Part shown: piece after piece, positions 42,758 to 51,136 of the stretch
Layout of the letters: each line of letters begins with the position of its first letter
How positions within the stretch are numbered: the first letter of the stretch is position 1
Assembly (NCBI GenBank): GCA_964617355.1
Contig: CAZTXP010000144.1
Location: forward strand, 1-64,000
From: CAZTDU01 sp964617355
Lineage (GTDB): Bacteria > Pseudomonadota > Gammaproteobacteria > Burkholderiales > SG8-39
Direction of reading: 5' to 3'
Length of the DNA stretch: 64,000 bases
Made by a program: the position numbers and the translations under genes
The notes under the pieces: generated by a model
Databases searched by the model: none
Seen by the model: the letters and a program-made list of their open reading frames with translations, nothing else
What the model was told of the DNA's origin: nothing

Positions 42758-44473
42758 CTAGTCGCAGAGGATGTTCAGCACGGCCTGCCGGCGTTCCTTC
42801 TTCACCACGTCGAGCGCGCGGCGGATCGCGGGGACGATGTCCGAGGGCGACTCCACGCGCTCGCCGTAGCCGCCCGAGGCCTCGACGTATTTCTCCAGCA
42901 GCGGCGAGGCGCCGAGGCCGGCCATCGGCGGCATCGGCATCTTCGACGAGTGGCCATCCGGGTAGACCTGCAGCGTCGCGCGCTTCACCGCGGCCCAGTG
43001 GCCATTGTTGTTCACGATCGTCAGCACCGGCAGGTTCTCGTTCTGCGCCACCATGTGGCACGCCGGCGGATTCGCGAACACGTAGGCGCCATCGCCGACG
43101 GTGGCGATCACGGTGCGATCCGGATTCGCCTGCTGGATGCCGAGCGCGGCCGGCAATCCCCAGCCGAGGCCGCCCGCCATCGAGTGGCTGAAGAAGGTGC
43201 CCGGCTCCTCGAAGTCGTTCAGCGTGCGGTCGGTCCAGTATTCGTTGACGACGATCGCGTCCTTGGGGCGCACTTCCTGGAACGCCGCATTGAGCATCGC
43301 CACATTGGCGCGCGGTGCCTTCGCCGCGTCCGCGAGGCGCTTCGCGCGCGTCTCGCGCACCGCCTTGCGGATCGCGGCGAGCGTGCCCTTGCGTGCCTCG
43401 GCGCCCGGCACCGATTCGCCGCTCGCAAGCGCGCGCAGGAAGGAACCCGTGGTCGCGGTGATCGAGAGGTCCGAGGGGAACGAGCGCACCGGGATGTCCG
43501 AGAAGAGCGGGTCCGCGCCGACGTGCACGACCTTCGTGCCGGGATTCGGCGACTGCAGGAGCGGGATCCACGGCACGTCGGAGGACATCACCACCACGAG
43601 GTCGGCCTTCGCGAGCACCGGCGCGATGTCGTTGCCGAGATGCAGCGGGTGCGAGGACGGCAGGCACATGAAGAGCGCGCGCGGCAGTTCCACCACGCCG
43701 ACGCCGAGCCGCTCGGCGACCGACGCGAGCAGCGCCACGTTCGATTTGTCGCGCCCGGTCTCGTTCGCGACCAGCACCGGGCACTTCGCGCCGGCGATCA
43801 TCTCGCGCAGGCTCGCCATCGCCTGCGGATCCGGCGCCGGGTCGGCGGGAATCGCGGGCGGCACGGTGGTGAATTCGATCGCCTGCATCGGCTGCGCGAG
43901 CACCTCGCGCGGCAGCGTCACGTACACCGGCCCGCGCGGCGCGGCCATCGCCACCGACAGCGCGCGGTCCACGAGGTCCGGCACCTGCATGCCGTCGCGC
44001 AGCTCGTAGTCCCACTTCACCAGTTCCCTCAGCATGCCGGCCTGGTCGAACATCTCCTGCGCCCAGTGGATCGCCACGGCGCGCGCGCCCTTGCGGCCCT
44101 TCTCGAAGAGCGGGTTGCGGCCGGCGGTGAGCAGGATCGGGCTGAAGTCGCGCGCCGCGTTCATCAGGCCGCAGATCGTGTTCGCGGTGCCGACGCTCAC
44201 GTGCACCATCACCGCGGCGGGCTTGCCTGTGGCGAGGTAGTGGCCGTGCGCCATGCCGATCGCCACCGTCTCGTGCGCGCACACCGTGTACTCGGGCAGC
44301 TTCAGCCCCGACTGCGGCTGGCGCGCGTAGCCCTCGACGATGGACGCGAAGTCGGTGCCGGCATTGACGAAGAGGCGGTCCACGCCGCGCGCGGCGAGCA
44401 TCGCGAGCCAGGCCTCGCCGGCGGATTCGACGGCGAGCGTGGTATTCGGGGTCGGACGGAGGTCGGCGTTCAT
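42758..44473 (-). CDS. Thiamine diphosphate-dependent enzyme (acetolactate synthase/decarboxylase family)
   Basis: This 571-residue ThDP enzyme has its catalytic Glu at about residue 68 (YTVCAHETVAIGMAHGHYL), central-domain blocks VLVANETGRDKSNVALL and VVHVGADPLFSD, and the ThDP/Mg motif beginning ATVGDGAYVFANPPAC and closing in TIVNNNGHW. There is no regulatory ilvN-like subunit. The LysR gene upstream overlaps by 4 bp on the same strand, an unusual arrangement in which the regulator leads its target. Likely a 2-oxo-acid decarboxylase or carboligase of a catabolic route; substrate unknown. Confidence 0.88.
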   Translation of the reverse strand: MNADLRPTPNTTLAVESAGEAWLAMLAARGVDRLFVNAGTDFASIVEGYARQPQSGLKLPEYTVCAHETVAIGMAHGHYLATGKPAAVMVHVSVGTANTICGLMNAARDFSPILLTAGRNPLFEKGRKGARAVAIHWAQEMFDQAGMLRELVKWDYELRDGMQVPDLVDRALSVAMAAPRGPVYVTLPREVLAQPMQAIEFTTVPPAIPADPAPDPQAMASLREMIAGAKCPVLVANETGRDKSNVALLASVAERLGVGVVELPRALFMCLPSSHPLHLGNDIAPVLAKADLVVVMSSDVPWIPLLQSPNPGTKVVHVGADPLFSDIPVRSFPSDLSITATTGSFLRALASGESVPGAEARKGTLAAIRKAVRETRAKRLADAAKAPRANVAMLNAAFQEVRPKDAIVVNEYWTDRTLNDFEEPGTFFSHSMAGGLGWGLPAALGIQQANPDRTVIATVGDGAYVFANPPACHMVAQNENLPVLTIVNNNGHWAAVKRATLQVYPDGHSSKMPMPPMAGLGASPLLEKYVEASGGYGERVESPSDIVPAIRRALDVVKKERRQAVLNILCD

Positions 44474-45405
44474 GGCCGCATGTTAGCCGCGGGCGGCGCG
44501 TCCGGCACCCAGTCCAGCGATCCGGCGAAACGCTCCACGAGATAGTCGACAAACACGCGCACCTTGGCCGACAGGTGCCGCCGCGACGGGTACACCGCGT
44601 AGATCGGCATCGCCGGCACGGCGTAGTCCTGCAGGAGCGGCACGAGTCGCCCGGCGCGGATGTCCGGGCCGACGATGAAGCCCGGCTCGAAGACGATGCC
44701 GCCGCCGAGCGCGGCCACTTCCGCGAGCAGGTCGCCGTTGTTCGAGTGCACGCTGCCGCCGAACTTCACGCGCTGCTGGGCGCCGTCGCGATCGAGGTAG
44801 CGCCACTCGCCGCGCGGCGACACGTACTCGTAGGTGAAGCAGTCGTGCGCCGCGAGATCCTCGGGCGTCCTCGGCGCGCCGCGGCGGCGCAGGTACTCGG
44901 GCGAGGCGCAGGGCACGATGCGCGTCTCGCCGATGCGGCGCGCGACGATGTGCTCGCCGCCGGTGGAGCCGATCCGCACCGCGAGGTCGAAGCCCTCCTC
45001 GACGAGGTCGACGATGCGGTCCGACAGCTGCACGTCGAAATTCACGTCGGGATGCGCGGCCTTGAAGCGCGCGATCTCGGGTGCGAGGTGGCGCACGCCG
45101 AAGTTCACCGAGGTGGTGATCTTCAGCGTGCCGCGCGGCTCCACCGCGGCCTTCGAGGCTTCCTGCTCGGCCTCCTCCAGGTCGTGCAGCAGTTGCACGC
45201 AGCGCGCGTGGAAGGCCTCGCCGGATTCGGTGAGGCTGAGCCGGCGCGTGGTGCGGTTCAGGAGCCGGGTCTGCAGGTGCGCCTCGAGATCGGCGACCTG
45301 CCGCGAGACCGCTGTAGTGGACAGGCCAAGCTTCTCCGAGGCACGGGAAAAGCTTCCTGATTCAATTACTTGGGAGAACACCTGCAGGGCGTGGAAGCGG
45401 TCCAT
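44470..45405 (-). CDS. LysR-type transcriptional regulator
   Basis: This 311-residue LTTR starts MDRFHALQVFSQVIESGSFSRAS with helix-turn-helix KLGLSTTAVSRQVADLEAH, and its effector domain is of the CrgA/PtxR-like type (GTLKITTSVNFGVRHLAPEIARF, GFDLAVRIGS). It diverges from the DoxX operon and its stop overlaps the downstream ThDP gene start by 4 bp. Two dyads occupy the 118-bp divergent gap, so it likely represses itself and activates the DoxX-flavodoxin-GST-dioxygenase genes. Confidence 0.9.
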   Translation of the reverse strand: MDRFHALQVFSQVIESGSFSRASEKLGLSTTAVSRQVADLEAHLQTRLLNRTTRRLSLTESGEAFHARCVQLLHDLEEAEQEASKAAVEPRGTLKITTSVNFGVRHLAPEIARFKAAHPDVNFDVQLSDRIVDLVEEGFDLAVRIGSTGGEHIVARRIGETRIVPCASPEYLRRRGAPRTPEDLAAHDCFTYEYVSPRGEWRYLDRDGAQQRVKFGGSVHSNNGDLLAEVAALGGGIVFEPGFIVGPDIRAGRLVPLLQDYAVPAMPIYAVYPSRRHLSAKVRVFVDYLVERFAGSLDWVPDAPPAANMRP

Positions 45406-45413
45406 GTGCCGAC

Positions 45414-45436
45414 ATTATCCCGTTAATCGGGACAAT
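45414..45436. promoter_or_regulatory. LysR operator dyad 1 (TCCCG-N5-CGGGA)
   Basis: TCCCG (45418-45422) and CGGGA (45428-45432) form a perfect inverted repeat around TTAAT, extended by ATT/AAT at the ends with one mismatched pair. It starts 9 bp in front of the LysR start codon, the expected recognition-binding position for an autoregulating LTTR. Confidence 0.65.
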
Positions 45437-45457
45437 CATTCAACTGCAGCCTTATTT

Positions 45458-45474
45458 ATCCCTTCCCACGGGAT
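45458..45474. promoter_or_regulatory. LysR operator dyad 2 (ATCCC-N7-GGGAT)
   Basis: ATCCC (45458-45462) and GGGAT (45470-45474) form a second, related inverted repeat whose centre is 41 bp from dyad 1, about four helical turns on the same face of the helix. It is 49 bp before the DoxX start, consistent with an activation-binding site. Confidence 0.55.
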
Positions 45475-45523
45475 CGGCAAAGTGCGCTCCACGCAGTACC
45501 CACTCACTTTCGGAGACCCGACC

Positions 45524-45958
45524 ATGATCGACAACCGCACCGCCCCCTACGCCGCGTTCGTACTGCGGCTCTCGCTCGGCACCATGTTCATCGCCCACGC
45601 GCTCCTCAAGTACGCCGTGTTCACGCTGCCGGGCACCGCGAAGTTCTTCGAGTCGCTCGGCCTGCCCGGCCCGCTCGCCTACGCCACCTTCTTTGCCGAA
45701 CTGATCGGCGGCGCGCTGATCCTCGCCGGCGTCGGCACCCGCTGGGTCGCCGCCGCGCTGGTGCCGGTGCTGCTCGGCGCGCTCTGGGCGCACGCCGGCA
45801 ACGGCTGGCTGTTCACCGCGCCCAAGGGCGGCTGGGAATACCCGGCCTTCCTCGCGGCCGCCGCAGTGGTGCAGGCGCTGCTCGGCGACGGGAAGTTCGC
45901 GCTCTCCAGCCTGTTCACGCAGCGCGCCCCCAACGTTCGCGTCGCGGGAGCCTTCTGA
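45524..45958 (+). CDS. DoxX family membrane protein
   Basis: This 144-residue inner-membrane protein has four hydrophobic helices in the DoxX pattern: FVLRLSLGTMFIAHALLKY, LGLPGPLAYATFFAELIGGALILAGVG, the third AALVPVLLGALWAHAG, and FLAAAAVVQALLG. The ATG at 45524 follows GGAGA. It is the first of four + strand genes controlled by the divergent LysR gene and overlaps the flavodoxin-like gene by one base (TGATG). DoxX proteins associate with redox and thiol stress systems; exact role here unknown. Confidence 0.85.
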   Translation: MIDNRTAPYAAFVLRLSLGTMFIAHALLKYAVFTLPGTAKFFESLGLPGPLAYATFFAELIGGALILAGVGTRWVAAALVPVLLGALWAHAGNGWLFTAPKGGWEYPAFLAAAAVVQALLGDGKFALSSLFTQRAPNVRVAGAF

Positions 45959-46536
45959 TGACCCGCCTCGCCATCGTCTACCACAGCGGCTACGGCCACA
46001 CGAAGAAGCACGCGGAAGCGGTGCACGCCGGCGCGGCCGGCGTCGCCGGCACCGCGGCCACGCTGTACGCGATCGACGCCGAGGGCAACCTGCCCGAGGC
46101 GGCGTGGAAGGACCTCGCCGCCGCCGACGCGATCGTCTTCGGCTCGCCGACCTACATGGGCAACGCCTCGTGGCAGTTCAAGAAGTTCGCGGATGCGTCC
46201 AGCAAGCCCTGGTTCACGCAGGGGTGGAAGGACAAGATCGCGGCCGGATTCACGAATTCCGCGACGATCAACGGCGACAAGTACGCCACGATCTCTGCGA
46301 TGATCACGCTCGCGATGCAGCACGGCATGGTCTGGGTCGGCACCGGCATGATGCCGGCCAACAGCAAGGCCGCGACGCGCAACGACGTGAACTGGCTCGG
46401 CGGCTTCTCCGGCGCGTATGCGCAGTCGCCCGCCGACGCCAGCCCCGAGGAAGGCCCGCTGCCCGGAGACCTCGAGACCGCGAAGCGCTTCGGCGCCCGG
46501 GTCGCCGAGGCCGCCGCGCGCTGGCATCGCAAGTAG
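45958..46536 (+). CDS. Flavodoxin-fold NAD(P)H:quinone oxidoreductase (WrbA-like)
   Basis: This 192-residue flavodoxin-like protein has the FMN-phosphate loop LAIVYHSGYGHTKKHAEAV (residues ~4-22), then IVFGSPTYMGNASWQFKKFAD, the isoalloxazine-binding WrbA/NQO motif, and the later MVWVGTGMMPANS. Such proteins reduce quinones by two electrons, avoiding semiquinones. It is coupled to DoxX (TGATG) and followed by a glutathione S-transferase, giving a small electrophile or quinone-detoxification unit. Confidence 0.87.
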   Translation: MTRLAIVYHSGYGHTKKHAEAVHAGAAGVAGTAATLYAIDAEGNLPEAAWKDLAAADAIVFGSPTYMGNASWQFKKFADASSKPWFTQGWKDKIAAGFTNSATINGDKYATISAMITLAMQHGMVWVGTGMMPANSKAATRNDVNWLGGFSGAYAQSPADASPEEGPLPGDLETAKRFGARVAEAAARWHRK

Positions 46537-46570
46537 TCCCAACCGCAACACAAGAGGAAGGATGGAACCG

Positions 46571-47179
46571 ATGAAGCTCTACTACTCTCCCGGCGCGTGC
46601 TCGCTGTCGCCGCACATCGTCGCCCGCGAGGCCGGCATCCCCGTCGAGCTGGTGAAGGTCGACCTGAAGGCGAAGAAGTTGTCGGATGGCGCGCCCTACG
46701 GCGACGTCAACGGCAAGGGCTACGTGCCGGCGATCAAGCTCGACGACGGCCAGATGCTCACCGAAGGCCCGGCGATCGTGCAGTACCTCGCCGACCAGAA
46801 GCCGGACGCGAAGCTCGCGCCCAAGGCCGGCACGATGGAGCGCTACCGCCTGCAGGAGTGGTTGAACTTCGTCACGTCCGAGCTGCACAAGGGCGTCGGC
46901 GGCCTCTTCAACCCGGCGGTGACGCCCGAGTGGAGGAAGGGGATCGTCGATCGCCTCGACGTGCGCCTCTCGTGGCTCGCCGGCGAACTACAGGGCAAGC
47001 AGTACCTGATGGGCGACCAGTTCACGGTGGCCGACGCCTACCTCTTCACGGTGCTGAACTGGGCGCCGATGGTGAAGGTCGACCTCTCCAAGTGGCCGGT
47101 GCTGGGCGAGTACCAGAAGCGCGTCGGCTCGCGCCCGAAGGTGATCGAGGCCCTGAAAGCCGAAGGCTTGATCCAGTAG
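46571..47179 (+). CDS. gstA: Glutathione S-transferase (bacterial beta class, GstA-like)
   Basis: This 202-residue GST starts MKLYYSPGACSLSPHIVARE, with the beta-class Cys10 motif, and has the glutathione-site GYVPAIKLDDGQMLTEGPAIVQYL; the C-terminal helical domain includes GDQFTVADAYLFTVLNW. I chose the ATG at 46571 because the AGGAAGG ribosome site is correctly spaced for it and abuts the alternative ATG at 46562. It conjugates electrophiles with glutathione in the cytoplasm and belongs to the DoxX unit. Confidence 0.9.
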   Translation: MKLYYSPGACSLSPHIVAREAGIPVELVKVDLKAKKLSDGAPYGDVNGKGYVPAIKLDDGQMLTEGPAIVQYLADQKPDAKLAPKAGTMERYRLQEWLNFVTSELHKGVGGLFNPAVTPEWRKGIVDRLDVRLSWLAGELQGKQYLMGDQFTVADAYLFTVLNWAPMVKVDLSKWPVLGEYQKRVGSRPKVIEALKAEGLIQ

Positions 47180-47189
47180 GGAGATGGCG

Positions 47190-47963
47190 ATGACCGCGAT
47201 GCCTGTCCTCTTCGTTTCGCATGGTTCCCCGATGCACGCGCTCGACGCGGGCGCGGTGAGCCGCGCGTGGAAGGGCGTCGCGGCGCGGCTGCCCAGGCCG
47301 AAGGCCATCCTGATGGCCTCGGCGCACTGGGAGGCCGACGTGCCGATGTTCACCGGCGCGACGAAGCCGGAGACGATCCACGATTTCTACGGCTTCCCGC
47401 CGCCGCTCTACCAGATCCAGTACCGCGCGCCCGGCGATCCCGAGCTCGCGTCGAAGGCGCGGCAACTGCTGAAGAACGCCGGCGTCGCCGCCGGCATCGA
47501 CGGCTGCCGAGGGCTCGACCACGGCGCGTGGTCGCCGCTCGTGCACATGTATCCCGACGCCGACATACCGGTGGTGCAGGTCTCGGTGCAGACCGCGCTC
47601 GGACCGCGCCATCACCTCGAATTGGGCCGCGCGCTCGCGCCGCTCGCCGACGAGGGCGTGCTGCTGTTCGGCTCCGGCCACATGACGCACAACCTGCGCG
47701 ACCGCCGCGACGCGCCGCCCGCGGACTACGTGCTCGCGTTCCAGGACTGGGTGGACCAGCGCGTGTCGAATGGCGAGACGGACTTGCTCGCCGACTACCG
47801 CTCGCAGGCGCCCGGCGCGGTGCGCGCGCACCCGACCGACGAGCACTTCCTGCCGCTCTTCTTCTCCGTCGGCGCCGCGAAAGCCGGCAGGAAACCGGAA
47901 CGCTTCTACCGCGACATCGAGACCAGCGCGCTGGCGATGGACGCGTACCTCTTCCCCGCCTAG
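47190..47963 (+). CDS. LigB/DODA-type extradiol dioxygenase family protein
   Basis: This 257-residue class III extradiol-dioxygenase-fold protein has the metal-binding histidines of the YgiD/DODA type in FVSHGSPMHAL (His about 11), LMASAHWEADVP (His about 47), the substrate-site RGLDHGAWSPLVHMYP, and HPTDEHFLPLFF near the C-terminus. Relatives open catechol-type rings such as L-DOPA with non-haem iron or zinc. Two in-frame ATGs exist (47184, 47190); AGGGAG is correctly spaced only for the second. It ends the DoxX-led operon and overlaps the convergent amidohydrolase by 4 bp. Confidence 0.85.
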   Translation: MTAMPVLFVSHGSPMHALDAGAVSRAWKGVAARLPRPKAILMASAHWEADVPMFTGATKPETIHDFYGFPPPLYQIQYRAPGDPELASKARQLLKNAGVAAGIDGCRGLDHGAWSPLVHMYPDADIPVVQVSVQTALGPRHHLELGRALAPLADEGVLLFGSGHMTHNLRDRRDAPPADYVLAFQDWVDQRVSNGETDLLADYRSQAPGAVRAHPTDEHFLPLFFSVGAAKAGRKPERFYRDIETSALAMDAYLFPA

Positions 47964-48979
47964 GCGATCCGCAGCAGTTTCCGCGCGTTCGCGTCGACGA
48001 TCGCGTGCTTCTCCGCGTCGCTGAGGCGCGGATGCTCGGTGACCACCTTCACCGGCTCCTCGTAGGCGATCGGGAAGCAGTAGTCGCTGCCCATGACGAT
48101 GCGATCGGTGCCGACGATGGTCTTCAGGAAGTCGACCGTGTGGTCCGAGTAGCCGACGGTGTCGTACCAGAAGCGCCGCAGGTAGTCGGCGGGGCCTTGC
48201 TGGATCTTCTTCAGGTCCTCGCGCACCACCCAGCCGCGATGCAGGCGCCACACGATCCACGGGAAGCTGCCGCCCGCGTGCGGCAGCACGATCTCGAGCT
48301 TCGGGAAGCGGTCCAGCACGCCGCCGAAGATGAAGTGCGCCGCCGCGATCGCCGACTCGGTGGGATTGCCGATCAGGTTCGTGAGGTAGAACTTCGTCAG
48401 GCGCTGGTGCGCGAGCACCTCCACCGGATGAAGGAAGAGCGGCAGGCCCGAGGCCTCGATGCGCTCGTAGACGGGGAAGAAAGATTCGTCCGAGACGTCC
48501 GTGCCGTTGACGTGCGTCGCCATGTAGAAGCCGCGGATGCCCGGCAATTTCGATGCGCGCTCCACCTCGAGGATCGCGAGGTCCGGGTGGTGCATCGGCA
48601 ACAGCGCAAGCCCGTAGAGGCGCGTCGGATGCTTCAGGTGCGCTTCCGCCAGTGAATCGTTGTAGACCTCGCAGATCTGCTGTGCGAGCGCGGGCTTCGC
48701 CCAGTAGCACATCGGCTGCGACATCGACAGCGCGTGCGCCTCGACGCCCTGCTTGTCCATCTCCTCGAGGCGCGTGTCGAGGTCCGCGAAGCGCTTGCCC
48801 ACCGGCCCGGTGACCAGGTGCCCGGTGCGGAACTGCGGGCCCTTGCCCTCGATCACCTTCCACTCGATGCCGTACTCGGGCGCCACCGACTCGAAGATCT
48901 TCAGTACCGGCGGCGAGAGGTAATGCGCGTGGAGATCGATGGGACGGTGCGCGTGGCTGTGCGAGTGATCGTGGCTCAT
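47960..48979 (-). CDS. Amidohydrolase 2 family, ACMSD/2,3-dihydroxybenzoate decarboxylase-like
   Basis: This 339-residue TIM-barrel metal-dependent decarboxylase or hydrolase has metal ligands in PIDLHAHYLSPP near the N-terminus, LHPVEVLAH, VLPHAGGSFPWIVWR and MGSDYCFPIAYEEP. That set is the ACMSD signature. The extreme N-terminus is His-rich (MSHDHSHSHAHRP), an extra metal-capture tail. An upstream in-frame start at 49033 would run through the FNR-like box, so 48979 is preferred. It diverges from the catechol dioxygenase, which suggests decarboxylation or hydrolysis of a ring-cleavage product. Confidence 0.88.
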   Translation of the reverse strand: MSHDHSHSHAHRPIDLHAHYLSPPVLKIFESVAPEYGIEWKVIEGKGPQFRTGHLVTGPVGKRFADLDTRLEEMDKQGVEAHALSMSQPMCYWAKPALAQQICEVYNDSLAEAHLKHPTRLYGLALLPMHHPDLAILEVERASKLPGIRGFYMATHVNGTDVSDESFFPVYERIEASGLPLFLHPVEVLAHQRLTKFYLTNLIGNPTESAIAAAHFIFGGVLDRFPKLEIVLPHAGGSFPWIVWRLHRGWVVREDLKKIQQGPADYLRRFWYDTVGYSDHTVDFLKTIVGTDRIVMGSDYCFPIAYEEPVKVVTEHPRLSDAEKHAIVDANARKLLRIA

Positions 48980-49019
48980 GGTGGAGCGCATTGTAGGCAC
49001 GCCCCCATGCCCCGAAGTG

Positions 49020-49033
49020 TTGATGCGCGTCAA
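49020..49033. promoter_or_regulatory. FNR/DNR-type box between divergent ring-cleavage genes
   Basis: TTGAT-GCGC-GTCAA matches the FNR/DNR dyad TTGAT-N4-ATCAA at nine of ten positions and is nearly symmetrical. It sits 40 bp from the amidohydrolase start and 59 bp from the dioxygenase start, in the shared 113-bp gap. Confidence 0.6.
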
Positions 49034-49092
49034 ACACGGCCTCCGGGTCGCTGGCTAGCATCCATCGGTCTTTCGCGAGGGAGGAGGACGCC

Positions 49093-50082
49093 ATGCAGTC
49101 CCACCACGACATCCGGCACCTGGGCCGGCTGGAACTCTTGACGCCGAAGCCGGAGCGCACGCTCTGGTATTTCCGCGACGTGCTCGGCATGGAGGTCGTG
49201 CACCAGCAGGGGCGATCCGCGTGGCTGCGCGGCTATGGCGACCATGCCGCGTGCACACTCAAGCTCACCGAAGCGGCCGCGCCCGGCATCGGCCGCGTGT
49301 CGTGGCGCGCGGCGAGCGAAGAAGCGCTCGCGCGGCGCGTCGCCGCGATCGAGGCCGCGGGCCTCGGCGATGGCTGGGACGAAGGCGAGTTCGGCCGCGG
49401 TCGCGCGTACCGCTTCCGCGATCCCGACGGCCACCGCATGGCGGTCTACTTCGACGAGCACAAGTACCGCGCGCCGGACCACCTGAGGTCCACGCTGAAG
49501 AACCTGCCGCAGAAGTACACCGCACGCGGCGCAAACGTGCGGCGCCTGGACCACCTCGCGCTGCTCGCCAACGACGTCGCCGCGAACCGCGCGTTCGCGC
49601 AGGACCTGCTCGGCATGCAGCTGCGCGAACAGGTGCTGTTCGACGACGGCAAGCTCGAGATCGGCTCGTGGCTGTCACCGAACCCAGTGCACCACTCGGT
49701 GGCCTACGTGAAGGACGTGCGCAACGCTCGCGGGCGCCTGCACCACGTGTCGTTCTGGGTCGACAACCGCGAGGACGTGCTGCGCGCCGCCGACGTGCTC
49801 ACCGAGGCCGGCATCAAGATCGAGGCCGGCCCGTCGAAGCACAACAACTCGCAGGGCTTCTACCTGTACTCGTTCGAGCCCGGCGGCAACCGCGTCGAGA
49901 TCTACTCGGGCAGCTACCTCGTGTTCGCGCCCGACTGGGAGCCGGTGACCTGGAACGAGGAAGAGCGCGGCACCGGTGTCTACTGGGGCTCGCCGCTGCC
50001 GGAGAGTTTCCTGAACTACGCGACGCCGGATGTCCCGGCGCCTGCGTCCGCCGAAAAGATCCCGGTGTTCGACCCCATTTGA
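49093..50082 (+). CDS. Extradiol ring-cleavage dioxygenase (VOC family, catechol 2,3-dioxygenase-like)
   Basis: This 329-residue protein has two VOC domains. All three iron ligands can be placed in the C-terminal domain: His154 in RRLDHLALLAN, His217/218 in RLHHVSFWVDN, and Glu269 in GGNRVEIYSGSY. The N-terminal domain (DIRHLGRLELLTPKPERTLWYFRDVLGMEVV, written as its opening block) is the usual non-catalytic copy. It should open a catechol ring next to a hydroxyl with O2. GAGGGAGGAGG precedes the ATG at 49093. It diverges from an ACMSD-like amidohydrolase; together they look like a small meta-cleavage module. Confidence 0.92.
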   Translation: MQSHHDIRHLGRLELLTPKPERTLWYFRDVLGMEVVHQQGRSAWLRGYGDHAACTLKLTEAAAPGIGRVSWRAASEEALARRVAAIEAAGLGDGWDEGEFGRGRAYRFRDPDGHRMAVYFDEHKYRAPDHLRSTLKNLPQKYTARGANVRRLDHLALLANDVAANRAFAQDLLGMQLREQVLFDDGKLEIGSWLSPNPVHHSVAYVKDVRNARGRLHHVSFWVDNREDVLRAADVLTEAGIKIEAGPSKHNNSQGFYLYSFEPGGNRVEIYSGSYLVFAPDWEPVTWNEEERGTGVYWGSPLPESFLNYATPDVPAPASAEKIPVFDPI

Positions 50083-50139
50083 ACGAGGGGCGCTACGCCC
50101 CCTCGTGCACCCCCGCAAGAAGGGTCTACTGCAAGGCGC

Positions 50140-51126
50140 TCACTTGTAGCGGTAGACGACCAGCTTCCCGCTCGCCGACTCGGGCGTCCACACTTCGCCC
50201 TTGCGGCCGTGGATCTGGCGCACGTTGGTGGTGCCCTTGGTCGACGAGGAAAAGCTGTCCCATTTCTCGGTCGCGGGATCGAAACGCATCATCAGGTTCT
50301 TGTCCCACTCCGAGATCCATGGCTTGTCGGTCTCGTCCACGTACACCGCATACACGCGCGGATTCGTGCCCGGCGCCTTCCACGTCTTCCACGAGCCGGT
50401 CTTCGGGTCGTAGCGGCTGAGGTTGCCGGAGTTCCACTCCGACACCCAGAGGAAACCCTTCGAGTCCGACCACACGCGGCGCGCGCCCTGCGAGGGCGTC
50501 GGCGGCTCGATCACCGTGGTCTTGTGCGTCGTCGCGTCGATGCGACCCAGGAAACTCTGCGCGAGCGACACGTAGTAGACGACCCCGTCGGGCGTGGCGT
50601 GGATGCCGTAAGGCCCGCGGCCGCGCGGCGAGTCGTAGACCTTCAGGTCGCCGCTCTTCGGGTCGAGACGCCCGTAGATGCCGTTCTGGCCGGTAAACCA
50701 GTGGATGCCCGCGTTGTCGAAGATCGCGGTGTTGAGGTTCGTGTAGCCGGTGTTCTCGGGCAGTTTCCAGAGCTTCACCGCCAGCGTCTTCGGGTCGACG
50801 CGCACGATGGCGTTCTGCCCGCCGTCCGTGAACCACGCCGAGCCGTCCTTGTCGAGGATCACGCCATGCGGCGACGAACCGCGCCCGAGCGGCACCAGTT
50901 CCACCTTGCCGGTCTTCGGGTCGAGCCGCCCGCCGTGGCCGCTCCTCTGCCCCGAGAACCACACCGGGCCGTCGGGCGCCGGATCGGCCCAGACGTCGTG
51001 GGCCGTGATGCCCTCGGGCAGCGCAAATTCCTGGACGCCCGTCGGCACGGGCGTGGCCTGCACGCCCGTCTGCGCGAACGCCGGCAGGGCCGCGAGCGCT
51101 GCAAGGATCAGGACGATGCGTCGCAT
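50140..51126 (-). CDS. Secreted virginiamycin B lyase-like (Vgb) beta-propeller protein
   Basis: This 328-residue exported protein (leader MRRIVLILAALAALPAFAQ) is built of repeated propeller blades, each with a G-x-x-W-F/V-T/S pattern: GPVWFSGQRSGHGGRLDPKTG, GSAWFTDGGQNAIVRVDPKT, GIHWFTGQNGIYGRLDPKSG, GFLWVSEWNSGNLSRYDPKTG and KPWISEWDKNLMMRFDPAT. The repeat resembles Vgb/streptogramin lyase; periplasmic relatives rarely act on antibiotics, so antibiotic resistance is not claimed. It lies 10 bp downstream of the Bug gene on the same strand and may be part of the URO-D/Bug unit. Confidence 0.85.
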   Translation of the reverse strand: MRRIVLILAALAALPAFAQTGVQATPVPTGVQEFALPEGITAHDVWADPAPDGPVWFSGQRSGHGGRLDPKTGKVELVPLGRGSSPHGVILDKDGSAWFTDGGQNAIVRVDPKTLAVKLWKLPENTGYTNLNTAIFDNAGIHWFTGQNGIYGRLDPKSGDLKVYDSPRGRGPYGIHATPDGVVYYVSLAQSFLGRIDATTHKTTVIEPPTPSQGARRVWSDSKGFLWVSEWNSGNLSRYDPKTGSWKTWKAPGTNPRVYAVYVDETDKPWISEWDKNLMMRFDPATEKWDSFSSSTKGTTNVRQIHGRKGEVWTPESASGKLVVYRYK

Positions 51127-51136
51127 GCGAGCTCCC

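Noticed and set aside
42740..42763. GACTAG/CTAGTC inverted repeat between a Bug gene and the ThDP gene
   Set aside because: It is made by two facing TAG stops; too short to call a terminator.
50140..51126. Antibiotic-inactivating virginiamycin B lyase
   Set aside because: Only the propeller repeat resembles Vgb; the protein is exported and lies in a metabolic operon, so a resistance role is unsupported.
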